Shown piece by piece: positions 1 through 7,209 of a stretch of 64,000 nucleotides of DNA. Source of the DNA: Peribacillus kribbensis DSM 17871 (lineage in GTDB: Bacteria > Bacillota > Bacilli > Bacillales > DSM-1321); assembly GCF_000430765.1 (NCBI RefSeq), contig NZ_KE387239.1, positions 243,729-307,728 on the forward strand, read 5' to 3'. The translations under genes were made by a program, and so were the position numbers. The notes below the pieces were generated by a model that saw only the letters and a list, made by a program, of their open reading frames with translations, searched no databases and had not been told where the DNA came from. Numbering within the stretch: the stretch's first letter is position 1; each line of letters begins with the position of its first letter.

Positions 1-53
1 AAAAGCGGGTATTCAAGCGATAAACAAATCCTGATGAAGGAGATGGTTAGCAA

Positions 54-125
54 ATGAGTACATTAAGAGCTTTTTGGAACAAAGAAAATGACGAGGCGAT
101 TTTTAGTCCAGGTGATACTGAATGA
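54..125 (+). CDS. Small peptide, 23 aa, unknown
   Basis: A short frame opens at an ATG with AAGGAGAT (37-44) nine bases upstream and closes at TGA. The product contains FWNKENDEAIFSPGD. The next small gene (192-368) has YWHKEEQEALTKIGD at the same place, so the two look like diverged relatives sharing aromatic-W-x-K-E-x-x-E-A and a later G-D. No signal peptide or membrane segment is visible. I do not recognise a family. The good ribosome site and the resemblance to the neighbour are the only support; it could also be the shortened remnant of a longer paralogue. Confidence 0.4.
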   Translation: MSTLRAFWNKENDEAIFSPGDTE

Positions 126-191
126 AACACGTATTCATGGGAACCCTGTCTTCATAGTTATGGTATCCCACTACCAAGGAGTTGGTTAAAA

Positions 192-368
192 ATGAATACA
201 TCAAGTAATTATTGGCATAAAGAAGAGCAAGAAGCACTTACAAAGATAGGGGATAAGCATGCATTTCATATTTCCCAAAACCTGTTGGATGAAAGTGCTC
301 TATTAAATGCAGATGTAAGTAAGAAGCTGGAATTTGACGTTACAGGGACAGCTTTAAATATTTTATAA
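192..368 (+). CDS. Small acidic protein, 58 aa, unknown
   Basis: A 58-residue frame starts at ATG 192 behind AAGGAG (176-181) and stops just before a rho-independent terminator. The N-terminus (YWHKEEQEALTKIGD) resembles the 23-residue peptide encoded immediately upstream; the rest is soluble and mildly acidic, ending in DVTGTALNIL. Position between a ribosome site and a terminator suggests a real gene, the last of a short unit. Family and function are not recognised. Confidence 0.5.
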   Translation: MNTSSNYWHKEEQEALTKIGDKHAFHISQNLLDESALLNADVSKKLEFDVTGTALNIL

Positions 369-371
369 TCT

Positions 372-401
372 AAAGCCCGGGTGCAATAGCATTCGGGCTT
401 T
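372..401. terminator. Bidirectional terminator
   Basis: Arms AAAGCCCG (372-379) and CGGGCTTT (394-401) form a hairpin between the small gene ending at 368 and the convergent methyltransferase ending at 404. It is followed by T-rich sequence on the plus strand and TA-rich sequence on the other, so it can serve both. Confidence 0.7.
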
Positions 402-403
402 AC

Positions 404-1129
404 TTATTTGGTTACGCGGAATACGCAATAGCCAAGCTGATTTCCATAGACCATGGAGATTTGCTGGTGCTTTTTCATAATTCCATCATAGACGGGGCTT
501 GGCATGGAGCCTTGTGCTCCCAGATTGGCAGGAAGACGGCCGGGATCATAGCTTGCAAGCTCTTCATTGATGGTTGAAGTTTTAAGTACAGAAATCCCCC
601 TAAAGCCAGCTTCTTTAAAATAAGCGGTCCATTCTTCTGGCGTAAGCACCTCATGGACGCCATAAAATCTTCTCACTTCTTCTCTTGCGCGTGCGCTGAG
701 GCCCCGAGCGGCCATATCGATGGTAAGGAGTACTCCCTCCTTTTTCAAGACGCGATGATACTCGGAAAGCGCTTTGGGTACAGTTGTAAAAGCGGTGGAG
801 GATTCAGCCAGAATCATATCAAATTTCTCACTTTTAAAGGGCATGTGCTCGATGCTCGACTGACGAAGCCTCACAGGAAGCCCTTCGGCTTCGAATCTAG
901 AATAAGCCTTCTTCACCATCTCAGGATGGCTGTCAATCGCATACACCCTGCATGGATAATTCTTGGAGATATAAGCAGAAGTCTGACCGGTCCCGCATCC
1001 TGCATCAAGCAGCCTGGTTTTTGGTCCGATGGCTTCATTCTGAAGCAGCTGTTTGGTTAACCCCAGGCTTCCCGGATGAGCTCCTTCAATGCCATAATAG
1101 GCTAATGCATCCTGATATGAACGATTCAC
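404..1129 (-). CDS. Class I SAM-dependent methyltransferase
   Basis: The 241-residue protein has a Rossmann methyltransferase core. Motif I, LLDAGCGTGQ, lies at residues 40-49, the acidic motif II ending at Asp66 (AIDSHPEM) follows, and a motif IV-like stretch DMILAESS is near residue 105. This matches small-molecule methyltransferases of the Methyltransf_11/25 type. The C-terminal part (about 160-241) is a lid-like extension. The substrate cannot be told from sequence. The gene stands alone, reading toward the small peptide genes, with a shared terminator at its 3' end. Assignment to the superfamily is secure; any narrower name would be a guess. Confidence 0.85.
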   Translation of the reverse strand: MNRSYQDALAYYGIEGAHPGSLGLTKQLLQNEAIGPKTRLLDAGCGTGQTSAYISKNYPCRVYAIDSHPEMVKKAYSRFEAEGLPVRLRQSSIEHMPFKSEKFDMILAESSTAFTTVPKALSEYHRVLKKEGVLLTIDMAARGLSARAREEVRRFYGVHEVLTPEEWTAYFKEAGFRGISVLKTSTINEELASYDPGRLPANLGAQGSMPSPVYDGIMKKHQQISMVYGNQLGYCVFRVTK

Positions 1130-1300
1130 AATGTATCTTCTCCTCTGCAGCCTTGTTTTGTCTTGCTATTTTATGCGGCCAATCCTGCCTTGGTTAGGTT
1201 TATCCATAAAATGGGTCAAGTTATTGGTTGCATGACTAGTCCAACTTCGATCGATGGACATACCCTGATAAGGAATCTCAAACATCAGGAGGTGCAGAGA

Positions 1301-1573
1301 ATGTCAGCACGTTTTTACAACCAATGTCAGTCCGGCATAGGCAGAGCTGTTGAAATAAGGACCCATAACGGAAGAATTCACAGAGGCATCATAACTAGAG
1401 TGGATCGGAACAGGGTATTTTTAAGGCCGTTAGGAGGTTCCCCCAGAAACTATGGAGGATATGGATATGGCGGATATGGATACGGCTGGGGAGGCTGGGG
1501 CTATGGATTTGGCTGGGGCGTAGCCCTTGGAGCCATCGCCGCCTTGGCGTTTATTCCATTTTTATTCTTTTGA
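1301..1573 (+). CDS. Sm-like small protein with Gly/Tyr-rich linker and hydrophobic tail
   Basis: I start this gene at ATG 1301, which has AGGAGGTG (1287-1294) in front, not at the earlier in-frame ATG. The 90-residue product has three parts. Residues 1-45 contain VEIRTHNGRIHRGIITRV, the beta-strand pattern of an LSm/Hfq-like small barrel (a 'V-x-T-x-x-G-x-x-x-x-G' strand-turn-strand). Residues 46-72 are a Gly/Tyr/Trp repeat (GGYGYGGYGYGWGGWGYG). The end is a hydrophobic helix (VALGAIAALAFIPFLFF). The tail could anchor it to a membrane or bury it in a spore layer. The Sm-like reading is inference from pattern. A terminator follows directly, so the gene is probably monocistronic. Confidence 0.7.
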   Translation: MSARFYNQCQSGIGRAVEIRTHNGRIHRGIITRVDRNRVFLRPLGGSPRNYGGYGYGGYGYGWGGWGYGFGWGVALGAIAALAFIPFLFF

Positions 1574-1585
1574 ATTCTTGAGAGA

Positions 1586-1616
1586 AAGCCTGTATTTGAA
1601 GAAACAGGCTTTTTTT
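1586..1616 (+). terminator. Rho-independent terminator
   Basis: AAGCCTGT (1586-1593) pairs with ACAGGCTT (1604-1611) and is followed by a run of T. It sits 12 bases after the Sm-like gene. Confidence 0.8.
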
Positions 1617-1760
1617 AATGCTTCCTTTTAGTGGCAGGATTCTGCTTTTTCCTCCCCCTGAGGCAGTAAGGGGTCTTCTGTTGAATCTCTCCATCTCATA
1701 AAAAATATACTGATAAAAAAACATAATTAAGGAAAAAGTAAGGTAAAGGAGTGAAGATTC

Positions 1761-1904
1761 ATGAATAAGAAGAATGAACCTACAGTGGCCCCAGGCCTTG
1801 ATAATGATCAGTTTTTGGATCGGGAAGCAACAAAAGAGGAGATTAAAAAAGGGGAGTCTACCCATGTGACTACATTATCCTGGGACGAGGTGGACCCCAG
1901 TTAA
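1761..1904 (+). CDS. Small hydrophilic protein, 47 aa, unknown
   Basis: ATG 1761 has AAGGAG (1746-1751) nine bases upstream, and the frame closes at TAA 1902-1904. The product is highly charged (MNKKNEPTVAPGLDNDQ at the start, TLSWDEVDPS at the end), with no cysteines and no membrane segment. The composition resembles small, soluble, often sporulation-linked Bacillus proteins, but no family is recognised. It stands between a terminator and the LCP gene. Confidence 0.5.
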   Translation: MNKKNEPTVAPGLDNDQFLDREATKEEIKKGESTHVTTLSWDEVDPS

Positions 1905-2063
1905 CAGAAGACCGGAAAAATTCTATTGTCATGTATAGACATAAAGTACTATTATTGGGAAGTACAGGCTTTTTAAAGCTGAAGGCTGCTTTCACAAATC
2001 GTGTTGGCAGGGATTTCTGCGCGATTGTTCAACAAAATTTGCGAAATTAGCTTTTAAAAGAGC

Positions 2064-2091
2064 TTTGATTTTATTAATAAGTCTGTATAAT
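2064..2091 (+). promoter_or_regulatory. Candidate sigma-A promoter of the LCP gene
   Basis: TATAAT at 2086-2091 with TTTGAT at 2064-2069 gives a 16-base spacer. Two short palindromes flank it: AATTT-GCG-AAATT at 2037-2049 and TTCGCGAA near 2116-2123. A regulatory role for these is inference. Confidence 0.4.
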
Positions 2092-2174
2092 TAAAACTAT
2101 CTTTGTTTTACAAATTTCGCGAATCAATAGACAAAAATGACATGTAAGGTATTTAAAGATATGGAAGGTGCTTT

Positions 2175-3128
2175 ATGGGACGGGTAGAAGAGCGGGGAAA
2201 AAAGAAGAAGAAACATAAAAAGTCGAGATGGATATTATGGATTCTTTTGCTGGCCATTGTGGGAGCCGGCGGTTATATATTTTATCAATACAATCAGGGC
2301 CTAAAAATGGCAGACACAAAAAATACAAAGCAAGCTGAGAAGAATAAGGAAAGCTTTCAGGGAGAAGAGGTTCATTACGGTGAAATGAACGTGCTGCTGA
2401 TTGGGAGTGATACCCGTGGAGAAGGAGGGGGACTTTCTGATTCCATTATGGTCGCCCACTATGACCAGGACAATCATATCCCAAAACTGGTTTCTTTTAT
2501 GAGGGATACTTTTGTTGAGATCCCTGGACATGGGAAGCATAAAATCAATGCAGCCTTTTCCATTGGCGGGCCTGAGCTTTTAAGGCAGACCATAAAAGAG
2601 AATTTTGATCTTGATATCAACTATTACGCTATCGTTGATTTTAAAGGCTTCTCTAAAGTGGTGGATATTGTGGCACCGGATGGTATTGAGGTGGACGTGC
2701 CTCATAGGATGTCAAAAGGAATCGGTATGACATTACAGCCGGGCAGACAGGTGCTTCATGGAAAAAAGCTGTTAGGGTATGTCCGCTTCCGGAAGGATAA
2801 CGAAGGAGACTTCGGAAGGGTAAAAAGACAGCAGGAGGTAATTGGAAAGCTTAAGGAGGAAGCCATGAGTGCAAGCAGCATTGTGAAACTTCCCAAGCTG
2901 ATTGGAGTCATAACTCCTTATGTCGATACCAATATTGATTCAAAAACGATTTTCTCTTTGAGCAAGGATGTTCTATTCGGGAACACAAAGCCTACTCAAG
3001 ATTTCCGGATTCCGGTAGACGGTTCTTATAGAGATGCACGATATCCATATCCTGAAGGTCTTGTATTAGAAATAGACATGGAGAAAAACAAGCAGGAGCT
3101 GAAACAATTTTTAGATTCTAACTCCTGA
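2175..3128 (+). CDS. LCP-family (LytR-CpsA-Psr) cell-wall polymer ligase
   Basis: LCP proteins transfer undecaprenyl-phosphate-linked polymers such as teichoic acids onto peptidoglycan outside the membrane. The 317-residue product has a Lys-rich cytoplasmic start, one membrane segment at about 19-37 and an extracytoplasmic LCP domain. The domain shows NVLLIGSDTRGEGGGLSD near residues 73-90, the FMRDTFVEIPG strand with its catalytic-type Arg, and GYVRFRKDNEGDFGR with the polyprenyl-phosphate-binding Arg cluster. Length fits the B. subtilis TagT/TagU/TagV class, but I cannot assign which one. The gene stands alone between its promoter and a terminator. Confidence 0.9.
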   Translation: MGRVEERGKKKKKHKKSRWILWILLLAIVGAGGYIFYQYNQGLKMADTKNTKQAEKNKESFQGEEVHYGEMNVLLIGSDTRGEGGGLSDSIMVAHYDQDNHIPKLVSFMRDTFVEIPGHGKHKINAAFSIGGPELLRQTIKENFDLDINYYAIVDFKGFSKVVDIVAPDGIEVDVPHRMSKGIGMTLQPGRQVLHGKKLLGYVRFRKDNEGDFGRVKRQQEVIGKLKEEAMSASSIVKLPKLIGVITPYVDTNIDSKTIFSLSKDVLFGNTKPTQDFRIPVDGSYRDARYPYPEGLVLEIDMEKNKQELKQFLDSNS

Positions 3129-3146
3129 AAAGGTGGACTATAATGT

Positions 3147-3179
3147 AAAAAAGGGAATAGCTTTTGCTATCCCTTTTTT
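3147..3179 (+). terminator. Terminator of the LCP gene
   Basis: AAGGGAATAGC (3151-3161) pairs with GCTATCCCTT (3166-3175), with one bulged A and a T run after it. It lies inside the open frame that precedes the next gene, which is why I reject the upstream start for that gene. Confidence 0.8.
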
Positions 3180-3285
3180 GCAGACTTTAAAATATAAAAA
3201 GAACTACGATACGTGTCGAATTTTTGATATACTTAAGGGAAAGTTTTTTTATGAAGATCCAGTAGGAATAGGAGATAGAGGATTT

Positions 3286-4302
3286 ATGAACTGGGCCAAA
3301 GAATTAATCCAGAGTAAAGGATTTCTGCGTTTTATCACACTTTTAGTTTTAATTGTTTTTATTTTCAGCATTAAAAGCATGCTGAACCTTCTGTTATTCA
3401 CCTTTATTTTCTCATTTCTCATGGGAAGGCTGCAGGATCTTATTACCAACCGACTCAGAAAGATTGTTCCTGCAAATTCCAATTTAATTGTAATCCTGTT
3501 ATATTGTATAGTAGTGGTCTGTCTTGTGGTAGTGATCTGGAAATACATACCGGTCGTTATAGCCCAGGTTTCAACATTGATCAAGCAGATTCTTTACTTT
3601 TACGATCATCCGCCGGATAACCGGACGATCCGCTACGCTCTTGAGATGTCAAAGAAGGTTGTCACTCCTGATGATATCCAGAAACACTTTAATGCAATCT
3701 ATGCATATGTGACCAATCTTGGAAAAGCTAGCATTCAGGTGCTGCTTGCCATCATTTTGAGCTTGTTTTTCCTTCTCGAAAAAAGAAGAATTCTAAAATT
3801 CTCATCAAGCTTTAAGCACGGAAAGTTTGGCGCATTCTTCGGTGAACTTGAGTATTTTGGGAAAAAGTTTGTAAACACCTTTGGTAAAGTCATTGAAGTA
3901 CAATTCACGATAGCTTTTGTGAATGCGTTCTTATCCACCATTGCCCTATGGGCTTTAGGCTTCCCGCAGCTTATTGGACTTGGAATCATGATCTTCTTCC
4001 TTGGACTGATTCCCGTAGCAGGTGTGTTTGTTTCCCTTGTTCCGCTGGTAACCATTGCTTATAGCATTGGAGGCGGCATGAAGGTTGTGTCTGTGCTTAT
4101 TATGATTGTGGTGCTTCATGCTCTGGAGGCGTATGTGCTGAATCCTAAGTTCATGTCTGCCAAGACTAACCTCCCAGCATTTTACACTTTTTTGATCCTG
4201 ATTTTCTCTGAGCATTTTTTAGGGGTTTGGGGTTTGATCATCGGTATTCCCATCTTTATATTTCTTCTTGATATTTTGGATGTTAAAGACTACGAAACAT
4301 AA
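3286..4302 (+). CDS. AI-2E family (UPF0118) membrane transporter
   Basis: I choose ATG 3286 (GGAG near 3270) because the longer frame would be translated from within the LCP terminator. The 338-residue protein has seven or eight predicted membrane segments and the family layout: two N-terminal helices, a soluble middle part (about 75-150) and a C-terminal block with GLIPVAGVFVSLVP and later AYVLNPKFMSAKTNLP. Members export signals, ions or, in some bacteria, autoinducer-2; the substrate here is unknown. A second family member is encoded at 28195-29301. tatA follows 39 bases downstream and may be cotranscribed. Confidence 0.85.
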   Translation: MNWAKELIQSKGFLRFITLLVLIVFIFSIKSMLNLLLFTFIFSFLMGRLQDLITNRLRKIVPANSNLIVILLYCIVVVCLVVVIWKYIPVVIAQVSTLIKQILYFYDHPPDNRTIRYALEMSKKVVTPDDIQKHFNAIYAYVTNLGKASIQVLLAIILSLFFLLEKRRILKFSSSFKHGKFGAFFGELEYFGKKFVNTFGKVIEVQFTIAFVNAFLSTIALWALGFPQLIGLGIMIFFLGLIPVAGVFVSLVPLVTIAYSIGGGMKVVSVLIMIVVLHALEAYVLNPKFMSAKTNLPAFYTFLILIFSEHFLGVWGLIIGIPIFIFLLDILDVKDYET

Positions 4303-4341
4303 TATTACCGGATATCATTCGGTTAACAAAGGGGTTAAAGT

Positions 4342-4524
4342 ATGTTTTCCAACATCGGGTTTCCTGGTTTAATTCTGATTTTAGTCATTGCACTAGTCGT
4401 ATTCGGCCCGCAAAAGCTCCCGGAAATCGGAAGGTCCCTGGGACAGACATTAAAGGAATTTAAAAAATCATCGAGAGAAGCAATCGAAGACTTCAAGGAA
4501 GAAGAAAAGGATAAGAGAATGTAA
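4342..4524 (+). CDS. tatA: Sec-independent protein translocase subunit TatA
   Basis: The 60-residue protein has the TatA/TatE plan: a short N-terminal membrane helix (about 6-22), a hinge containing [14 protein letters not shown], then an amphipathic helix and a charged tail. TatA forms the pore that exports folded proteins with TatC. No tatC is nearby, so this is a solitary TatA as in several bacilli. Start at ATG 4342 after a GGGGTTAAAGT ribosome region. A strong terminator follows four bases after the stop. Confidence 0.9.
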   Translation: MFSNIGFPGLILILVIALVVFGPQKLPEIGRSLGQTLKEFKKSSREAIEDFKEEEKDKRM

Positions 4525-4527
4525 ATG

Positions 4528-4561
4528 AAAAACGGCTGATCCATTAGGGTCAGCCGTTTTT
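4528..4561. terminator. Bidirectional terminator after tatA
   Basis: AAAAACGGCTGA (4528-4539) pairs with TCAGCCGTTTT (4550-4560), flanked by T on the plus strand and by A on the left, so it can also end the opposing small gene that stops at 4561. Confidence 0.85.
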
Positions 4562-4803
4562 CATTCCTGCTTGAAGGATTTCCGGGTTAAGTATTCCTCT
4601 TCACTTCCGAGCTCCCTGTTTAACAAAAGCTCCATCTGTTCCAAATCTTCTTTTTTTACAGAAGGATCCAAATCAGACCATTCCATCCCGTAGGCAAAAT
4701 AAAAGCCTCGTATCCTCCTGAAAATGATCTTTGTATCTGGATGTGAAGAAAATGAGGCTTTGATATGGTTCCGTCTTGAGTAAGACCATTTTATGAGTTC
4801 CAT
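4561..4803 (-). CDS. Hypothetical protein, 80 aa
   Basis: An 80-residue basic, soluble protein: residues 1-35 are rich in Arg/Lys and aromatic residues (KWSYSRRNHIKASFSS), residues 45-80 are acidic and helical (PSVKKEDLEQMELLLNREL). No cysteine pairs, signal peptide or membrane segment. No family recognised. It lies between two hairpin terminators, convergent with tatA, and is likely transcribed alone. Confidence 0.5.
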   Translation of the reverse strand: MELIKWSYSRRNHIKASFSSHPDTKIIFRRIRGFYFAYGMEWSDLDPSVKKEDLEQMELLLNRELGSEEEYLTRKSFKQE

Positions 4804-4840
4804 CTTAGGCTTTTACCCGTTTCGGGTTGAGCAGAAACTA

Positions 4841-4878
4841 AAAGGGTGCAGGCCTTGTATTGGGCCAGCACCCTTTTT
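4841..4878 (-). terminator. Terminator of the sigma/anti-sigma operon
   Basis: AAAGGGTGC (4841-4849) pairs with GCACCCTTT (4868-4876) with an inner GGCC/GGCC stem. A-rich sequence on its left gives a U tract for minus-strand transcripts arriving from 4897. Confidence 0.75.
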
Positions 4879-4896
4879 GTATACGTATCTTTCGTA

Positions 4897-5622
4897 TTAC
4901 AGATGGGAGGCAAGCACCATGCTGCCCTTTGGTGTTTGGCTGTCCGCATTGGGTTCAAGGGTGATCGCGATTGTATCCCAGTTTTTCAGCATATCCTTGC
5001 TGAGCTGGAATACAACTGTTCCTTCACCCTTCCCTGTGGAAACGAAGGTGCCGGCCCGGTATGGTTTATTTTCTTTGATCAGCCATACCTGGTATACTTC
5101 TTTATCTCTTAATTCGTTAAGCTGTGAAGCTTGTACGACTATACTCAGCCTGCCATTCTGCTTCAGGATGGAAGCTGTTCCGGTGGCCTGGCTTTTTACA
5201 GGCTGGAGTGAAATATAGTTCTCTACTTTTCCTACGGATGGAGAAGCCGTCTCGGACGGGCTGGGTTTTTTATCTGTATTCAGCAGGTAAACGTTGGCCC
5301 CAAGCGAGATCAGCAGGGCTGCAGCCATTGCGGGCATCATCCACCCTTTTCTTCTATGGGTCTTCTTTGGCAGCGGAATCAGATTTTCGTTTTCTGTTTT
5401 TTCCTCTTCCCCAAAAATACCAGCCAAAACTCTTTCTTTCATTCCTTCAGGAGGGGAGACAGGCTCAGACTGGAAAATAAGGTCTTCTGAAACAGAATTC
5501 CATAATTCAAGTTCTGCCCTGCATTCACTGCAGGTTTTCAAATGCTCTTCAAACTGTTGTTTTTCAGCAGGGGATAGATGCCCGTTCAGGTAATCAATGA
5601 GTGTATCACAGAGCTCAGCCAT
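4897..5622 (-). CDS. Membrane-bound zinc anti-sigma factor, RskA-type
   Basis: The 241-residue protein is a typical anti-sigma factor. Residues 1-40 form a ZAS zinc-binding domain with His27, Cys31 and Cys34 (H-x3-C-x2-C), which should hold the partner sigma factor. A membrane helix lies at about 92-113. The extracytoplasmic C-terminus (about 128-241) resembles the anti-sigma-K factor RskA domain (YQVWLIKENKP, then FQLSKDMLKNWDTIAITLEP). Its ATG follows the sigma gene's TAA directly, and its ribosome site lies inside the sigma coding end, so the two are translationally coupled. The released signal is not evident. Confidence 0.87.
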   Translation of the reverse strand: MAELCDTLIDYLNGHLSPAEKQQFEEHLKTCSECRAELELWNSVSEDLIFQSEPVSPPEGMKERVLAGIFGEEEKTENENLIPLPKKTHRRKGWMMPAMAAALLISLGANVYLLNTDKKPSPSETASPSVGKVENYISLQPVKSQATGTASILKQNGRLSIVVQASQLNELRDKEVYQVWLIKENKPYRAGTFVSTGKGEGTVVFQLSKDMLKNWDTIAITLEPNADSQTPKGSMVLASHL

Positions 5623-6177
5623 TTATATTTCCTCCTCCCGGTCCATAAAGTCCTTTAAATGCTTCAATGCAAGCCGTATCCGCCCTTTAACCGTCCCCAG
5701 GGGCAGGTCTGTCACCTCAGAGATTTTACTCTGAGTAAGGCCTTTAAAATAAAACAGATCAATCACTCTTTTCTGGTCATCTTTTAATGTAGAAACAGCC
5801 CGCCTGATCAGACTGCCCCTTTCCTTCCATTCCGCGAGATCTTCGGCACTCTCACCGGCAGCTTCGGACGCTTCCGTTTCGATATATTCATACGGAGTCT
5901 CTTTTTTCCGCTTCCTTAAGATATCAAGCGCTGTATTCCTGGTCAGGGTCAACAGCCAGGAGGAGAATTTCCCTTTATCCTCTGAGTAGGTGGAATGATT
6001 CCGCCACAGTTTGAGGAACACTTCCTGAATCACTTCTTCGCAAATCTCGGGATTTTGGGTCATTTTATAGATAAACGAATAAATAAGTTTTTCATACCGA
6101 ATATAGAGCATTTCAAGAGAGTTTTTATCTCTCTGCAAAATCCTCTGGTATAGTTGGACGTCCTGTAAATCGGGCAT
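5623..6177 (-). CDS. ECF-type RNA polymerase sigma factor
   Basis: A 184-residue group 4 sigma factor. Region 2 spans roughly residues 20-90 (LEMLYIRYEKLIYSFIYKM, then ICEEVIQEVFLKLWRN), region 4 roughly 125-178 with the helix-turn-helix GLTQSKISEVTDLPLGTVKG. The ribosome site AAAGGAG is close to the ATG at 6177. It is the first gene of a two-gene operon with its zinc anti-sigma factor. The combination with an RskA-like partner suggests a SigK-like envelope- or redox-responsive system, which is inference. A cluster of palindromes (6192-6250) lies directly upstream. Confidence 0.92.
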   Translation of the reverse strand: MPDLQDVQLYQRILQRDKNSLEMLYIRYEKLIYSFIYKMTQNPEICEEVIQEVFLKLWRNHSTYSEDKGKFSSWLLTLTRNTALDILRKRKKETPYEYIETEASEAAGESAEDLAEWKERGSLIRRAVSTLKDDQKRVIDLFYFKGLTQSKISEVTDLPLGTVKGRIRLALKHLKDFMDREEEI

Positions 6178-6191
6178 ATGCAGCTCCTTTT

Positions 6192-6250
6192 AATCGTTAA
6201 TATAGTTGTATATTAACAGAAGGAATTTCCTTCTACTATAGATAACGATT
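6192..6250 (-). promoter_or_regulatory. Nested palindromes upstream of the ECF sigma gene
   Basis: Within 60 bases three inverted repeats occur: GTTAATATA/TATATTAAC (6196-6204, 6209-6217), AGAAGGAA/TTCCTTCT (6218-6225, 6227-6234), and an outer pair AATCGTTA/TAACGATT (6192-6199, 6243-6250). They begin 15 bases before the sigma start codon. They could be operators or fold in the leader RNA. No protein is assigned. Confidence 0.5.
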
Positions 6251-6290
6251 ACAAGCCTGTTTTGGATGATAAATCGAGCTGTTTTTTTCG

Positions 6291-6323
6291 GTTAAGTAAA
6301 AGTTAAGAACCGGATTTTATAAT
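6291..6323 (+). promoter_or_regulatory. CiaR-type box and -10 element of the two-component operon
   Basis: GTTAAG at 6291-6296 and again at 6302-6307 form an 11-base direct repeat; ten bases later TATAAT lies at 6318-6323. No good -35 hexamer is visible, so the repeat sits where an activator would. Streptococcal CiaR is known to bind TTTAAG-N5-TTTAAG placed 10-11 bases before the -10 element. The transcript would have a leader of about 200 bases before the regulator gene. Confidence 0.72.
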
Positions 6324-6525
6324 GGTCGTGCCGCAGGTTTAGCTTTTTTTTGGCTGTATTTGGTACACTGTATGTAATTAGGAAGTCTTTTTATCTTCCG
6401 TTCCAATCAACCTGTTTAAAAAATAACCACTTTATAAGCATGCTTAATCCACCGGTATCTCCGGTTTTAATAAGAGCTGAAAAAATGATTTTACTAAAAG
6501 GGATAGAGTAACAGGAGGTCATATT

Positions 6526-7206
6526 ATGTTGAAAATATTGGTGGTAGAGGATAATCTCTCCCTGCTGGAGTCTATTAGGGACTTTCTTTCGGATGAATTT
6601 GAGGTGGATACAGCAAGTGATGGGGATGATGGATTATTTTATGCACAGCAGGGAATATATGATGCGATTGTGCTGGATGTGATGCTCCCTGGCATGGACG
6701 GCTTTGAGATTGTTCAGCAGATTCGAAAAGAGAAGGTGGCGACTCCGGTGCTTTTCTTAACAGCCAAGGATTCGCTGGAAGACCGGGTGAAGGGGCTGGA
6801 GTATGGAGGGGATGATTATCTCGTCAAACCCTTTCAGTCTCCTGAACTGAAGGCGAGGCTCAGGGCGCTTCTTCGCAGGAGCGGTGCACTCGGGATCGAC
6901 CAGGGCGTCCGCTACCGGGAAATTGAAATGACAGGAAAGGAAAATGATGTCGTTGTTAAGGGGCAGCCAATTAAGCTGACACTGAAGCAGTATGAGCTGC
7001 TGGAATACCTCATCCAGAATCAGGGCAAAATTTTAACCCGTGAACAAATTTTTGACCGCATATGGGGCTTTGATTCTGATACGACCATTGTGATTGTGGA
7101 AGTCTTTATCCATCACTTGCGGAAAAAGCTAGAGCCATTTCACTATCATAAGGATATCCAGACCGTACGCGGCATCGGGTATATGCTGAAGCAGCAAGAG
7201 GAGTAG
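6526..7206 (+). CDS. ciaR: CiaR-like OmpR-family response regulator
   Basis: The 226-residue regulator has a receiver domain with the acidic pair near residues 8-9, phospho-acceptor Asp51, Thr79 and Lys101, and an OmpR-type winged-helix DNA-binding domain (about 130-222). The C-terminal half contains QIFDRIWGFDSDTT followed by VEVFIHHLRKKL, which I recognise as very close to pneumococcal CiaR. CiaR controls htrA and other envelope-stress genes. Here prsA and htrA follow downstream, and both promoters carry the CiaR-type direct repeat, so autoregulation is likely. Ribosome site AGGAGGT precedes ATG 6526. The symbol is by similarity; CssR-like function is the alternative. Confidence 0.88.
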   Translation: MLKILVVEDNLSLLESIRDFLSDEFEVDTASDGDDGLFYAQQGIYDAIVLDVMLPGMDGFEIVQQIRKEKVATPVLFLTAKDSLEDRVKGLEYGGDDYLVKPFQSPELKARLRALLRRSGALGIDQGVRYREIEMTGKENDVVVKGQPIKLTLKQYELLEYLIQNQGKILTREQIFDRIWGFDSDTTIVIVEVFIHHLRKKLEPFHYHKDIQTVRGIGYMLKQQEE

Positions 7207-7209
7207 AAG

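Noticed and set aside
653-1060. Plus-strand frame of 135 codons opposite the methyltransferase
   Set aside because: Antisense shadow of a well-supported gene; no ribosome site.
3133-3285. N-terminal extension of the first AI-2E-type protein
   Set aside because: It would start inside the terminator of the LCP gene; ATG 3286 has a ribosome site and a normal first membrane helix.
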